In this document: piece by piece, positions 35,156-43,324 of the stretch
How positions within the stretch are numbered: position 1 is the first letter of the stretch
Layout: the number at the start of each line of letters is the position of its first letter
Source: Amycolatopsis benzoatilytica AK 16/65
Lineage (GTDB): Bacteria > Actinomycetota > Actinomycetes > Mycobacteriales > Pseudonocardiaceae
Direction: 5' to 3'
Assembly (NCBI RefSeq): GCF_000383915.1
Contig: NZ_KB912942.1
Location: 7,382,388 to 7,446,387 of the forward strand
Length of the DNA stretch: 64,000 bases
Made by a program: the position numbers and the translations under genes
The notes under the pieces: model-generated
What the model saw: the letters and a program-made list of their open reading frames with translations, nothing else
What the model was told of the DNA's origin: nothing
The model's database searches: none

Positions 35156-35836
35156 ATGCGTACCGCGGTGGTGACCGGGGCGGCGTCCGGGATCGGAGCC
35201 GCGACCGCCGGTCAGCTCAGTGCCGATGGCTACCGGGTGATCGGAGTCGATCTCGCCCCGGTGCCCGGCGGCGTGCAGGGCGACGTGACCGAGGACGAAA
35301 CCTGGCGGCGGGTAGTCGAACTGGCCGGGGAAGTCGACGCACTGGTCAGCAACGCCTACCTGCCTACGCAGGGCGCTCTGCACGAAACCGGCCGCGCGCA
35401 GTGGCAGCGGCAGCTGGACGTGAATCTGACCGCGTCGTACCTGGCAGTGCGCGCCTGCCTGCCCTCGTTGCGCGCGCGACGCGGTTCGGTGGTCCTGGTT
35501 TCCTCGGTACACGCGCGATTCGGGTTGCCCGGACATCCGGCGTACGCGGCCAGTAAAGGCGCGCTGGTGTCGCTGAGCCGGCAGCTGGCGGTCGAGTACG
35601 CACCTGAGGTGCGGGTGAATTCCGTGCTGCCCGGCCCGGTTCGCACCGAAGCCTGGGACCGGATCAGTCTGGCGGATCAGGAACGCAGCGCTCGCGCGAC
35701 GCCCGCTGGAAGGCTGGGCGATCCCGCCGAAGTCGCGACGGCGATCGCGTTCTTGCTTTCGCCGGCAGCCTCGTTCGTCACCGGCGCGGAGCTGACCGTC
35801 GACGGCGGCTGGTCGGCCGCGAAAGATTCCGCTTAG
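35156..35836 (+). CDS. SDR-family sugar dehydrogenase
   Basis: 226-residue classical short-chain dehydrogenase. Cofactor motif TGAASGIG is at the N-terminus, NAY replaces the usual NNAG-type segment, and the active site is SSVHARFGLPGHPAYAASKGAL (Ser, Tyr-x3-Lys). The C-terminus FVTGAELTVDGGWS is standard. In this cassette it probably oxidises an aldose such as galactose, arabinose or fucose at C1 to the lactone. ATG 35156 puts the Rossmann fold at the start; ATG 35144 is an alternative. Its TAG lies within the dehydratase ribosome site TTAGGAGG, so the two are co-translated. Confidence 0.9.
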   Translation: MRTAVVTGAASGIGAATAGQLSADGYRVIGVDLAPVPGGVQGDVTEDETWRRVVELAGEVDALVSNAYLPTQGALHETGRAQWQRQLDVNLTASYLAVRACLPSLRARRGSVVLVSSVHARFGLPGHPAYAASKGALVSLSRQLAVEYAPEVRVNSVLPGPVRTEAWDRISLADQERSARATPAGRLGDPAEVATAIAFLLSPAASFVTGAELTVDGGWSAAKDSA

Positions 35837-35844
35837 GAGGCGGC

Positions 35845-36993
35845 GTGCAGATCACCGGAATCGAAACCTTCCTGGTCGCACCGCGCTGGCTGTTTCTTAA
35901 AGTCAGCACCGACGAGGGCATCGCCGGCTGGGGCGAGCCGGTCGTCGAGGGCCGCGCCGAAACCGTCCGCGCTGCGGTGCACGAGCTGGCTGAGCTGCTG
36001 GTCGGGAAGGATCCGCTGCGCATCGAGGACCACTGGCAGGTACTGCGGCGCGGCGGGTTCTATCGCGGCGGACCGGTGTTCTCCAGCGCGCTGGCGGGCT
36101 TCGACCAGGCGCTGTGGGACATCGCCGGCAAGGCCCGGAGCGCGCCGGTGCACGAGCTGCTCGGTGGCCCGGTCCGCGACCGCGTCCGGGTGTATTCGTG
36201 GGTCGGCGGAGACCGTCCAGCAGGGATCTTCGACGCGGTGTCCGCACAGGTCGAGGCCGGTTTCACCGCGATCAAGATGAATGTCTCCGGTCCGATGGGG
36301 CCGATCGCGACACCCGCCGACTCGGCCGCGGTGCTGGCCCGGGCCCGCGAGGCTCGCGAAGCCCTCGGACCCGACCGAGACCTCGCGATCGACTTCCACG
36401 GCCGGGTTTCGCCCGCGATGGCGCGGCGGCTGGTGAAGATGCTCGAAGAAGTGCAGCCGATGTTCGTTGAGGAACCGGTGCTGCCGGAGCTGCCCGCTGA
36501 GGTGCTGGCCTCCGTGGTGGACGCGTCGACAGTGCCGATCGCACTGGGCGAACGACTGTTCTCGCGTTGGGAGTTCAAGCCGGTGCTGGACGCGGGCGTC
36601 GCCGTGGTGCAGCCGGATCCGTCGCACGCGGGCGGCGTCTCCGAACTGCGCCGGATCGCCGCGCTGGCCGAGGTCTACGGCGCGAACCTCGCACCGCACT
36701 GCCCGCTCGGGCCGATCTCGCTCGCCGCCGCCCTGGAGGTCGCGTTCGCGACGCCGAACTTCCTGATCCAGGAACAGAGCCTCGGGATGCACTATCACGA
36801 CGGACGCGAGCCGGTCGCGTATCTCGCGGACGACTCTCTGTTCCGCTTCACCGACGGCTACGCCGCGCGCCCCACCGCGCCCGGCCTCGGCATCGAGGTG
36901 GACGAGAAAGCGGTCCGCCGCGCGGACGAGACCGGCCACGCCTGGCGGTCCCCGATCTGGCGGCTGCCCGACGGTGCCTTCACAGAGTGGTGA
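35845..36993 (+). CDS. dgoD: D-galactonate dehydratase-like enolase-superfamily enzyme
   Basis: 382 residues of the mandelate racemase/enolase superfamily. The galactonate dehydratase pattern is visible: FTAIKMNVSG, LAIDFHGRVSPAMARRL (metal Asp and catalytic His), VEEPVLPE (Glu), GERLFSRWEF (Glu), QPDPSHAGGVSELRRIA, and LAPHCPLGPISLAAALEVA (His). DFHGR and ERLFSRW favour the DgoD group, but arabinonate or fuconate dehydratases are close. It removes water from the sugar acid to give the 2-keto-3-deoxy acid for the divergent aldolase. GTG 35845 lies 9 nt behind the SDR stop. Confidence 0.85.
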   Translation: MQITGIETFLVAPRWLFLKVSTDEGIAGWGEPVVEGRAETVRAAVHELAELLVGKDPLRIEDHWQVLRRGGFYRGGPVFSSALAGFDQALWDIAGKARSAPVHELLGGPVRDRVRVYSWVGGDRPAGIFDAVSAQVEAGFTAIKMNVSGPMGPIATPADSAAVLARAREAREALGPDRDLAIDFHGRVSPAMARRLVKMLEEVQPMFVEEPVLPELPAEVLASVVDASTVPIALGERLFSRWEFKPVLDAGVAVVQPDPSHAGGVSELRRIAALAEVYGANLAPHCPLGPISLAAALEVAFATPNFLIQEQSLGMHYHDGREPVAYLADDSLFRFTDGYAARPTAPGLGIEVDEKAVRRADETGHAWRSPIWRLPDGAFTEW

Positions 36994-37015
36994 CCGCCTC
37001 GCTGACCTGCACAGG

Positions 37016-37030
37016 TATCGTGACCGCGTG
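37016..37030 (+). promoter_or_regulatory. purB -10 box and leaderless GTG start
   Basis: TATCGT (37016-37021), 6 nt, then GTG at 37028; no Shine-Dalgarno. purB therefore appears to be transcribed independently of the sugar-acid genes that end 34 nt upstream. Confidence 0.6.
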
Positions 37031-38455
37031 ACGCTCAAGCCCAGCATTCCGAACGTGCTCGCCGCCCGCTACGCCTCGCCGGAGCTGGTGGCGCTCTGGT
37101 CGCCCGAACGCAAGGTCGTGCTCGAGCGGCGGCTGTGGCTCGCCGTGCTGCGCGCCCAGGCCGAGCTGGGCGTCGAGGTGCCCGATGGCGTGATCGAGGA
37201 CTACGAGCGCGTCGTGGACCAGGTCGACCTCGAGTCCATCGCCGCTCGCGAGCGCGTCACCCGGCACGACGTGAAGGCCCGGATCGAGGAGTTCAACGCC
37301 CTCGCCGGGCACGAGCACGTGCACAAGGGCATGACCTCGCGCGACCTCACCGAGAACGTCGAGCAGCTGCAGCAGCTGCGCTCGCTCGAACTGGTCCGCG
37401 GCCGCGTCGCGGCGGTGCTGGGCCGGCTGGCCGCGCTCGCCGTCGAGCACTCCGACCTGGTGATGGCCGGCCGCTCGCACAACGTCGCGGCGCAGGCGAC
37501 CACGCTCGGCAAGCGGTTCGCCACCGCGGCCGACGAGCTGCTGGTCGCGTTCTCCCGGCTGGACAACCTGATCGACCGGTACCCGCTGCGCGGCATCAAG
37601 GGCCCGGTCGGCACCGCACAGGACATGCTCGACCTGCTCGGCGACGAGTCCACTTTGGACCAGCTGGAGACGAAGATCGCCGAGCACCTCGGCTTCGGCA
37701 ACCGGTTCGTCAGCGTCGGCCAGGTGTACCCGCGGTCGCTCGACTTCGACGTGCTGTCCGCCGTGGTCCAGCTCGCCGCCGCGCCGTCCAGCCTGGCCAA
37801 GACGATCCGGCTGATGGCCGGGCACGAGCTGGTCACCGAGGGCTTCAAGCCCGGCCAGGTCGGCTCGTCGGCCATGCCGCACAAGATGAACACCCGCTCC
37901 TGCGAGCGCGTCAACGGCCTCGCCGTGATCCTGCGCGGCTACTTGTCGATGATCGGCGAGCTGGCCGGCGACCAGTGGAACGAGGGCGACGTCTCCGATT
38001 CCGTGGTGCGCCGCGTCGCGTTGCCGGACGCGTTCTTCGCGCTCGACGGCCTGCTGGAGACCTTCCTCACCGTGCTCGGCGAATTCGGCGCCTTCCCGGC
38101 CGTGGTCGAGCGTGAGCTTGATCGCTATCTGCCGTTCCTCGCGACCACCAAGGTGCTGATGGCTTCGGTGCGCCGCGGCGTCGGGCGTGAGACCGCTCAC
38201 GAGGCGATCAAGGAAAACGCCGTCGGCGTCGCACTGGCGATGCGCGAACGCGGCGCGGAAAACGACCTGCTGGACCGGCTCGCGGCCGATGAGCGGCTCC
38301 CGCTCGACCGCGCTGAGCTGGACGAACTCCTCGCCGACCGGATTTCCTTCACCGGGGTCGCCCCGCGTCAGGTCGAAGAGGTCGCGGCTCGGGTGGAAGA
38401 AGTGCTGAAGCGATTCCCGGACGCGGCGGGCTATGCGCCGCAGCCGATTCTGTGA
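37028..38455 (+). CDS. purB: Adenylosuccinate lyase
   Basis: 475-residue fumarase-superfamily lyase acting twice in purine synthesis: SAICAR to AICAR, and adenylosuccinate to AMP, releasing fumarate. The superfamily signature GSSAMPHKMNTRSCERV is present, as are TSRDLTENVEQLQQL, AGRSHNVAAQATTLGKRFA (catalytic His region) and GDVSDSVVRRVALPDAFFA. The length is in the normal range for the longer actinobacterial type. GTG 37028 gives MTLKPSIPNVLAARYAS and lies 6 nt behind a TANNNT box. It is followed by an amino-acid ABC importer operon with its own promoter. Confidence 0.97.
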   Translation: MTLKPSIPNVLAARYASPELVALWSPERKVVLERRLWLAVLRAQAELGVEVPDGVIEDYERVVDQVDLESIAARERVTRHDVKARIEEFNALAGHEHVHKGMTSRDLTENVEQLQQLRSLELVRGRVAAVLGRLAALAVEHSDLVMAGRSHNVAAQATTLGKRFATAADELLVAFSRLDNLIDRYPLRGIKGPVGTAQDMLDLLGDESTLDQLETKIAEHLGFGNRFVSVGQVYPRSLDFDVLSAVVQLAAAPSSLAKTIRLMAGHELVTEGFKPGQVGSSAMPHKMNTRSCERVNGLAVILRGYLSMIGELAGDQWNEGDVSDSVVRRVALPDAFFALDGLLETFLTVLGEFGAFPAVVERELDRYLPFLATTKVLMASVRRGVGRETAHEAIKENAVGVALAMRERGAENDLLDRLAADERLPLDRAELDELLADRISFTGVAPRQVEEVAARVEEVLKRFPDAAGYAPQPIL

Positions 38456-38510
38456 GCGCGCGCACCTCGTCCACTTGCTGAGACGAGATTACTCGATCGA
38501 GCGAAGCTTT

Positions 38511-38516
38511 TAGTCT
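38511..38516 (+). promoter_or_regulatory. Candidate -10 box of the amino-acid ABC operon
   Basis: TAGTCT at 38511-38516 fits TANNNT. It would start a transcript near 38523 with a ~75-nt leader that contains the hairpin at 38530-38567. Confidence 0.4.
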
Positions 38517-38529
38517 TCCCGCCGAACCC

Positions 38530-38567
38530 GGAAGCGCCCGGCCGCCCAACCCGGCCTGGCGCTTTCC
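38530..38567 (+). terminator. Hairpin: purB terminator or leader attenuator
   Basis: GGAAGCGCCCGGCC (38530-38543) pairs with GGCCTGGCGCTTTCC (38553-38567) around a 9-nt loop, and CTTTG follows. It lies 75 nt after purB and 32 nt before the first binding-protein gene, downstream of a possible promoter, so it could either end purB transcription or attenuate the importer operon. Confidence 0.55.
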
Positions 38568-38598
38568 TTTGCGCACCCCGGCTATTCAGGAAGAAGTC

Positions 38599-39402
38599 AT
38601 GCGAAAGCTCATTGCCACGCTCGCCGCCGTCGCCGCCACCGCGGGCCTGACGGCGTGCGGGTCCTCCTCGGACGCCGCCGGGGCCACCCTGCGCGTCGGC
38701 ACCCTCACCGACGCGCCGCCGAGCATCTACCTCGAGAACGGCCAGTTCACCGGGTACGACAACGAACTCCTGCGGGACATCGCCAAGCGCGAGGGCTTCC
38801 AGGTCGAGTTCGTCGGCACCGAATTCTCCGGACTGCTCGCCAAGGTCGCCAGCGGCCAGCTCGACATCGGCTCCTCGACGATCTCCGCGACCGCCGCGCG
38901 CAAGAAGACGGTGGCCTTCAGCAACGGCTACGACTCCAGCTTCACCACCGTCGTCAGCAAGAAGGGCGCCGCGCTGCCCGCCGCGAACTCGTTCGCGGGC
39001 AAGCGAGTCGGCGTCGTGCAGGGCTCGGTGCAGGACGAATTCGCCGGCAAGCTGGCCGGTGCGCAGGTCGTGCGGTTCCCGGACTACAACGCCGGATTCG
39101 CGCAGTTGAAGACCGGCAGCCTGGACGGCTGGGTGGTGCCGAAGGACATCGGCCAGAAGTACCTCGACCAGAACCCGGCCGTTCCGCTGGAGTTCGGTTA
39201 CACGGTGGCGGACAAGGACACTCCGTCGGCGTTCGCGGTCTCCAAGTCGAACCCGGAGCTGCTGAAGAAGATCAACGACGGGCTGGCCAAGGCGATCGCC
39301 GACGGCACCGCGGCGCGGCTGCACGCCCAGTTCTTCAAGGAAGCACCGGTCGCCAAGGAACTGGAAAAGGGCGGGCCTGGCCTTCCGGTGGCGAATTCCT
39401 GA
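38599..39402 (+). CDS. Amino-acid ABC transporter substrate-binding lipoprotein 1
   Basis: 267-residue family 3 solute-binding protein. The lipoprotein signal MRKLIATLAAVAATAGLTAC ends in lipobox LTAC. The mature part shows LRVGTLTDAPPSIYLENGQFTGYDNELLRDIA, a GQLDIGSSTISATAARKKTVAFS hinge strand and a GKRVGVVQGSV second-lobe strand. It captures an amino acid outside the membrane for the permease/ATPase encoded downstream. ATG 38599 has AGGAAGAAG upstream. It is a clear tandem paralogue of the next gene; the equivalent ligand-pocket residues differ, suggesting different specificity. Confidence 0.9.
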   Translation: MRKLIATLAAVAATAGLTACGSSSDAAGATLRVGTLTDAPPSIYLENGQFTGYDNELLRDIAKREGFQVEFVGTEFSGLLAKVASGQLDIGSSTISATAARKKTVAFSNGYDSSFTTVVSKKGAALPAANSFAGKRVGVVQGSVQDEFAGKLAGAQVVRFPDYNAGFAQLKTGSLDGWVVPKDIGQKYLDQNPAVPLEFGYTVADKDTPSAFAVSKSNPELLKKINDGLAKAIADGTAARLHAQFFKEAPVAKELEKGGPGLPVANS

Positions 39403-39422
39403 TGCGCGGGCACACTGTGGGC

Positions 39423-40187
39423 ATGAAAAAGCTGATCAGCACCGCAATCGCGGGGGTACTGGCGGTCGGGCTCGCCGCGTGCGGCGGCGGCAGCGGCGAG
39501 CAGACCCTGCGGGTCGGCACGCTGAGCGATTCCCGGCCGAACGCCTACCAGGAGAACGGCCAGTTCACCGGCTTCGACAACGAGCTGCTCAAGGACATCG
39601 CCGCCAAAGAGGGCCTGAAGCTGGAGTTCGTGTCGACCGATTTCTCCGCGTTGCTCGGCAGCGTGGCGAACGGCCGGTTCGACATCGGCAGTTCGGCCAT
39701 CGCGCAGACCGACGAGCGCAAGAAGACGGTCGCCTTCAGCGACCCGTACAACTACCAGTCGCTCGGCATCGAGGCCAAGGCCGGATCTGGCGTAACCGAT
39801 GAAAACTCGTTGGCGGGCAAGCGGATCGGCGTGGTGCAGGGCACTGTGTCGGACAGCTGGGTGGCCGCGAACGCACCGAAGGCGCAGGTTGTGCGGTTTC
39901 CGAACGACGCGGCCGCGCTGAGCGCGTTGAAGTCGGCGGCGGTGGACGGCGCGGTGTTCGACCAGGTCTCGGCCGAGGACTATGCGCGCAAGGACGCCGA
40001 CCTCAAGGTCACCAAGGCGATCACCACCACGATTCCGCACGGGTACGCGGTGAAGAAGGGCAACGCCGAGCTGCTGGGCAAGCTGAACGACGGCATCAAG
40101 AAGGCCATCGCGGACGGTACCTGGCAAAAGGTGCACCAGGAGTTCGAGCCGAACATTCCGGTGCCGGCGGATTTCAAGACGAAGTAG
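39423..40187 (+). CDS. Amino-acid ABC transporter substrate-binding lipoprotein 2
   Basis: 254 residues, lipobox LAAC after MKKLISTAIAGVLAVG. It shares long identical segments with the preceding protein (LRVGTL, ENGQFTG, DNELL, DIGSS, RKKTVAFS, QVVRFP), which shows tandem duplication. This copy keeps the more standard FSDPYNYQSLGIEA segment, whereas copy 1 has SNGYDSSFTTVVS. It should deliver an amino acid to the permease whose gene begins 4 nt downstream. ATG 39423 begins the signal sequence directly. Confidence 0.9.
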   Translation: MKKLISTAIAGVLAVGLAACGGGSGEQTLRVGTLSDSRPNAYQENGQFTGFDNELLKDIAAKEGLKLEFVSTDFSALLGSVANGRFDIGSSAIAQTDERKKTVAFSDPYNYQSLGIEAKAGSGVTDENSLAGKRIGVVQGTVSDSWVAANAPKAQVVRFPNDAAALSALKSAAVDGAVFDQVSAEDYARKDADLKVTKAITTTIPHGYAVKKGNAELLGKLNDGIKKAIADGTWQKVHQEFEPNIPVPADFKTK

Positions 40188-40191
40188 CCTG

Positions 40192-40932
40192 ATGGACCAA
40201 TTCATCAACACCTTCTTCGACTGGGACTACATCTGGCAGGTCTTCCCGGACCTGCTCAAGACCGGTCTGCTGAACACGCTGATCCTCGCTGTGGCGTCCG
40301 CTCTGATCGGCACTGTGCTCGGCATGGTGCTGGCCGTCATGGGGCTGTCCGCGAAGCGCTGGTTGCGCTGGCCTGCCCGGATCTACACGGACATTTTCCG
40401 TGGCCTGCCCGCGATCCTGACCATCCTGGTGATCGGCCAGGGGATCGGGACGCTGGCTCGCGGGATCGTCGGGACCAATCCGTACCCGCTCGGCATCGCC
40501 GCGTTGAGCCTGATCGCCGCCGCCTACATCGGCGAGATCTTCCGCTCCGGCATCCAGAGTGTCGACAAAGGACAGTTGGAGGCCAGCCGCGCGCTCGGCA
40601 TGAGCTACGCCAAGGCGATGCTGCTGGTGGTGATCCCGCAGGGCGTGCGCCGGGTGCTGCCCGCGCTGGTGAACCAGTTCATCGCGCTGGTGAAGGACTC
40701 GACGCTGGTGTACTTCCTCGGGTTCCTCACCTCGCAGCGCGAACTGTTCCGGATCGGCCAGGATCTGGCCGCGAACACCGGGAACCTGTCGCCGCTGGTC
40801 GCCGCCGGGTTCGTCTACCTGCTCATCACGGTGCCGCTGACGCACTTGGTGAACTACATCGACAAGCGGCTGCAGACCGGTCGCAAGGTCACGACGGAAA
40901 GCAACGAAATGCTCGCGGGCGGGGCGATATGA
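40192..40932 (+). CDS. Amino-acid ABC transporter permease (HisM type)
   Basis: 246 residues with about five transmembrane helices, of the polar amino acid permease family. TYIFRGLPA-type sequence appears as YTDIFRGLPAILTILV, and the cytoplasmic EAA loop as GQLEASRALGMSYAKAMLLVVIPQGVRRVLPALVNQFIALVKDSTLV. It forms the membrane channel, as a homodimer because only one permease gene is present. It starts 4 nt after the second binding protein and overlaps the ATPase gene in ATGA, indicating one operon. Confidence 0.93.
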   Translation: MDQFINTFFDWDYIWQVFPDLLKTGLLNTLILAVASALIGTVLGMVLAVMGLSAKRWLRWPARIYTDIFRGLPAILTILVIGQGIGTLARGIVGTNPYPLGIAALSLIAAAYIGEIFRSGIQSVDKGQLEASRALGMSYAKAMLLVVIPQGVRRVLPALVNQFIALVKDSTLVYFLGFLTSQRELFRIGQDLAANTGNLSPLVAAGFVYLLITVPLTHLVNYIDKRLQTGRKVTTESNEMLAGGAI

Positions 40933-41669
40933 GTACGGCAGTGCGTTCTTCCTCGGTGGAGCTGCGCGACATCCACGTCAGCTTCGGCACGCTGGAAGTG
41001 CTGCGCGGGGTGGACCTGACGGTGCCCAGCGGCAGCACCACCTGCGTGATCGGCCCGTCCGGTTCCGGCAAGTCGACGCTGCTGCGCTGCGTGAACCGGC
41101 TGCAGGAACCGGACAGCGGCGATCTGCTGCTGGACGGGGAAAGCGTCATCGCGGCGGACCCGGACCAGCTGCGCCAGCGGGTCGGAATGGTGTTCCAGCA
41201 CTTCAACCTGTTCGGCCACCGCACCGTACTGGACAACATCGTGCTGCCGTTGCGCAGCGTCAAGGGCCTGTCCAAAGAGGACGCGGTGGAGATCGCGCGG
41301 GCCCGGCTCGCCGAGGTCGGCCTCGCCGACAAGGCCCCGTACCGGCCGACCGCGCTGTCCGGCGGCCAGCAGCAACGGGTGGCGATCGCCCGGGCGCTGG
41401 CGATGGAACCGGAAGTGATGCTGTTCGACGAGGCGACCAGCGCGCTGGACCCGGAGCTGGTCAAGGGCATCCTGGACCTGATGGCAGGCCTGGCCGAGCG
41501 CGGTCTGACGTTGCTCGTGGTGACCCACGAGATGGGTTTCGCGCGGAGCGTCGCCGACGAGGTCGCCTTCATGGACGCCGGACGGATCGTCGAGCAGGGC
41601 ACGCCGGAGCAGGTGTTCGAGACGCCGTCCAGCGCGCGGTTGCAGCAGTTCTTGTCGCAGGTGTTGTGA
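40929..41669 (+). CDS. Amino-acid ABC transporter ATP-binding protein
   Basis: 246-residue ATPase with all motifs intact: Walker A IGPSGSGKSTLLRC, Q-loop GMVFQHFNLFGH, signature LSGGQQQRVAIARALA, Walker B VMLFDEATSALDPE and H-loop VVTHEMGFARSVADEVAFMDAGRIVEQG. The FNLF-H-TVLDN segment is typical of polar amino acid (GlnQ/HisP) ATPases. It powers import by the permease dimer. The start overlaps the permease stop by 4 nt. Confidence 0.96.
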   Translation: MSTAVRSSSVELRDIHVSFGTLEVLRGVDLTVPSGSTTCVIGPSGSGKSTLLRCVNRLQEPDSGDLLLDGESVIAADPDQLRQRVGMVFQHFNLFGHRTVLDNIVLPLRSVKGLSKEDAVEIARARLAEVGLADKAPYRPTALSGGQQQRVAIARALAMEPEVMLFDEATSALDPELVKGILDLMAGLAERGLTLLVVTHEMGFARSVADEVAFMDAGRIVEQGTPEQVFETPSSARLQQFLSQVL

Positions 41670-41705
41670 CGGGATAATCCCAGCGTGTTCGCGTCGCGCA
41701 CCGGG

Positions 41706-41721
41706 TAGCGTCGAAACCATG
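41706..41721 (+). promoter_or_regulatory. -10 box and leaderless start of the MOSC gene
   Basis: TAGCGT (41706-41711), 7 nt, then ATG at 41719, without a ribosome site. Confidence 0.5.
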
Positions 41722-42600
41722 GCGACGATCTCGCAGCTCATCTACTACCCGGTCAAAGGCTGCGCTGGCATCTCCGTGCCGGCCACCGAGGCGACTGCGG
41801 CCGGGCTGGCGCACGACCGCGAGTTCATCGTCGTCGCCGAGGACGGAGACTTCCGCAGCCAGCGGAGGTTCCCGGTGATGGCTGCGATCAAGCCCCGGCT
41901 GACCGGCACGCGCCTGGAGCTGTCCGCGCCAGGCGTCGAAGACCTGGTGGTGGAGGTGCGCGAGGACGGTCCGCGGCACCCGGCGAGCACCTTCGGCTGG
42001 AACGGCGAGGGCGTGCACCAGGGCGCGGACGCCGCCGAATGGTTCTCCGCGGTGGTCGGCGAGCCGTCGGCCCTGCTGCGCGTGGCGCCCGGGCATGAGC
42101 GGGTGACCAGCGGCGAGACCGCCGGCACCGCGCGGTTCGCGGACGGGCACGCGATGCTGGTGGTCTCCGAGTCTTCCCTGGACGGCCTGAACGAGCGCAT
42201 CGCCGAGAACGGCGGCGAGCCGGTGCCGATGGACCGGTTCCGGCCGAATCTCGTGGTGCGCGGCTGGCTGGAGCCGCACGCCGAGGACTCGGTGCGCCGA
42301 TTGACGGCCGGCGGGGCGGAGCTGGGCTACGCGAAGCTGTGCGTCCGCTGCGCGGTGCCGATGGTGGACCAGGAGACCGGCGAGCGCTCCGGTCCGGAGC
42401 CGATCCGCACGCTCGCGAAGTACCACCGCGACCCCGACGGCGGCGTGCTGTTCGGGATGAAGGCCGCGGTGATCCGGCCCGGTCAGCTGGCGGTCGGCGA
42501 CGCGGTGATCGTGCACTCCTCGGTCGGTCCGATCTTCAACACGGCGGCGGCGGAAGCGCCGTTGACCGCCACCGCGAGCCTGCCCGCCGAGTCGGTGTAG
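41719..42600 (+). CDS. MOSC domain-containing protein
   Basis: 293 residues: an N-terminal MOSC_N beta-barrel (ISQLIYYPVKGCAGISVPATEATAAGLAHDREFIVVAEDG) and a MOSC domain (FRPNLVVRGWLEPHAEDSVRRL..., GYAKLCVRCAVPMVDQETG with the sulfur-carrying Cys pair, ... LFGMKAAVIRPGQLAVGDAVIV). Relatives include molybdenum cofactor sulfurase C-terminal domains and the mARC/YcbX reductases of N-hydroxylated compounds; YcbX-like is my preferred reading. The last ~28 residues after VGDAVIV have no family counterpart and are antisense to the DUF62 gene, which overlaps it by 118 nt. Confidence 0.88.
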   Translation: MATISQLIYYPVKGCAGISVPATEATAAGLAHDREFIVVAEDGDFRSQRRFPVMAAIKPRLTGTRLELSAPGVEDLVVEVREDGPRHPASTFGWNGEGVHQGADAAEWFSAVVGEPSALLRVAPGHERVTSGETAGTARFADGHAMLVVSESSLDGLNERIAENGGEPVPMDRFRPNLVVRGWLEPHAEDSVRRLTAGGAELGYAKLCVRCAVPMVDQETGERSGPEPIRTLAKYHRDPDGGVLFGMKAAVIRPGQLAVGDAVIVHSSVGPIFNTAAAEAPLTATASLPAESV

Positions 42601-43274
42601 ACCAGGTTCGCGCCGGGCGGCACGTCGCCGAAGGTCTGTCCGATCGTCGCCGGCACGGCGACGTGTTCGCTGTGCACGGTGACCGCGCCGGTCAGGCCGG
42701 TCAGCTCCAGGTCCGCGGGGGTGGCGGCGAGCTGCACGTTGCCGAAGTGGTCGACGGTCAGCACGTCTGAGACGAGTTTTTCGGGGAACGCGGCGACCAA
42801 CGGGTCCGGCAGCCGCACGAGGTCCTCGACAGCGGAGCCGAAGGATCCCGGGTCCGCGCCTAGCGCGATACGCGCGGCGGTTGGTGCGAAGACGTCGCGG
42901 CCATGGAACGTTGCGGACACCGGGACACTGTCGATCGTGTACGCCGCGTACACGCCACCTAACGCCTCTGCGGCCGGGATAAGCAGGCCGTTGTCCGGGC
43001 CGACCAGTACGCCGTGCGCGGCGACCACCACGATGCCACGGCGGTCCGTGCCGACGCCTGGGTCGACCACCGCGAGGTGTACGGCTTCCGGAAGCGAAGG
43101 CACGGTCTGCGCGAGCACTGCCGCACCCGCGCGCACCTCCTGAGGCGGAACGAGGTGGGTCACGTCGAGAACGCGTACGTCGGGCGCTATCCCCGCGATG
43201 ACCCCGTGGCACGCGGCGACGAAGCCGTCATGCAGCCCGTAGTCGGTCGTGAACGAGATCCAGCGGTAGGCCAT
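42483..43274 (-). CDS. SAM hydroxide adenosyltransferase / DUF62 family protein
   Basis: 263 residues of the family that hydrolyses S-adenosylmethionine to adenosine and methionine, and that includes fluorinase and chlorinase. Conserved features: WISFTTDYGLHDGFVAACHGVI (N-terminal Asp), VHLAVVDPGVGTDRRGIVV (Asp and Arg), GPDNGLL, and ATFHGRDVFAPTAARIA (His). The C-terminal beta domain (VYTDSAGRLAVAVNGASAAAVL) appears complete, so the 118-nt overlap with the MOSC gene is real coding on this strand. ATG 43274 starts MAYRWISFTTD. It is divergent from purC with a 47-nt gap. Confidence 0.88.
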   Translation of the reverse strand: MAYRWISFTTDYGLHDGFVAACHGVIAGIAPDVRVLDVTHLVPPQEVRAGAAVLAQTVPSLPEAVHLAVVDPGVGTDRRGIVVVAAHGVLVGPDNGLLIPAAEALGGVYAAYTIDSVPVSATFHGRDVFAPTAARIALGADPGSFGSAVEDLVRLPDPLVAAFPEKLVSDVLTVDHFGNVQLAATPADLELTGLTGAVTVHSEHVAVPATIGQTFGDVPPGANLVYTDSAGRLAVAVNGASAAAVLKIGPTEECTITASPTAS

Positions 43275-43309
43275 GACCTGCATCATCCTCGCTGCCGAGG
43301 CCCGCGGGT

Positions 43310-43324
43310 TAGGGTGCAGCAGTG
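43310..43324 (+). promoter_or_regulatory. purC -10 box and leaderless GTG start
   Basis: TAGGGT (43310-43315), 6 nt, then GTG at 43322; no Shine-Dalgarno sequence. Confidence 0.6.
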
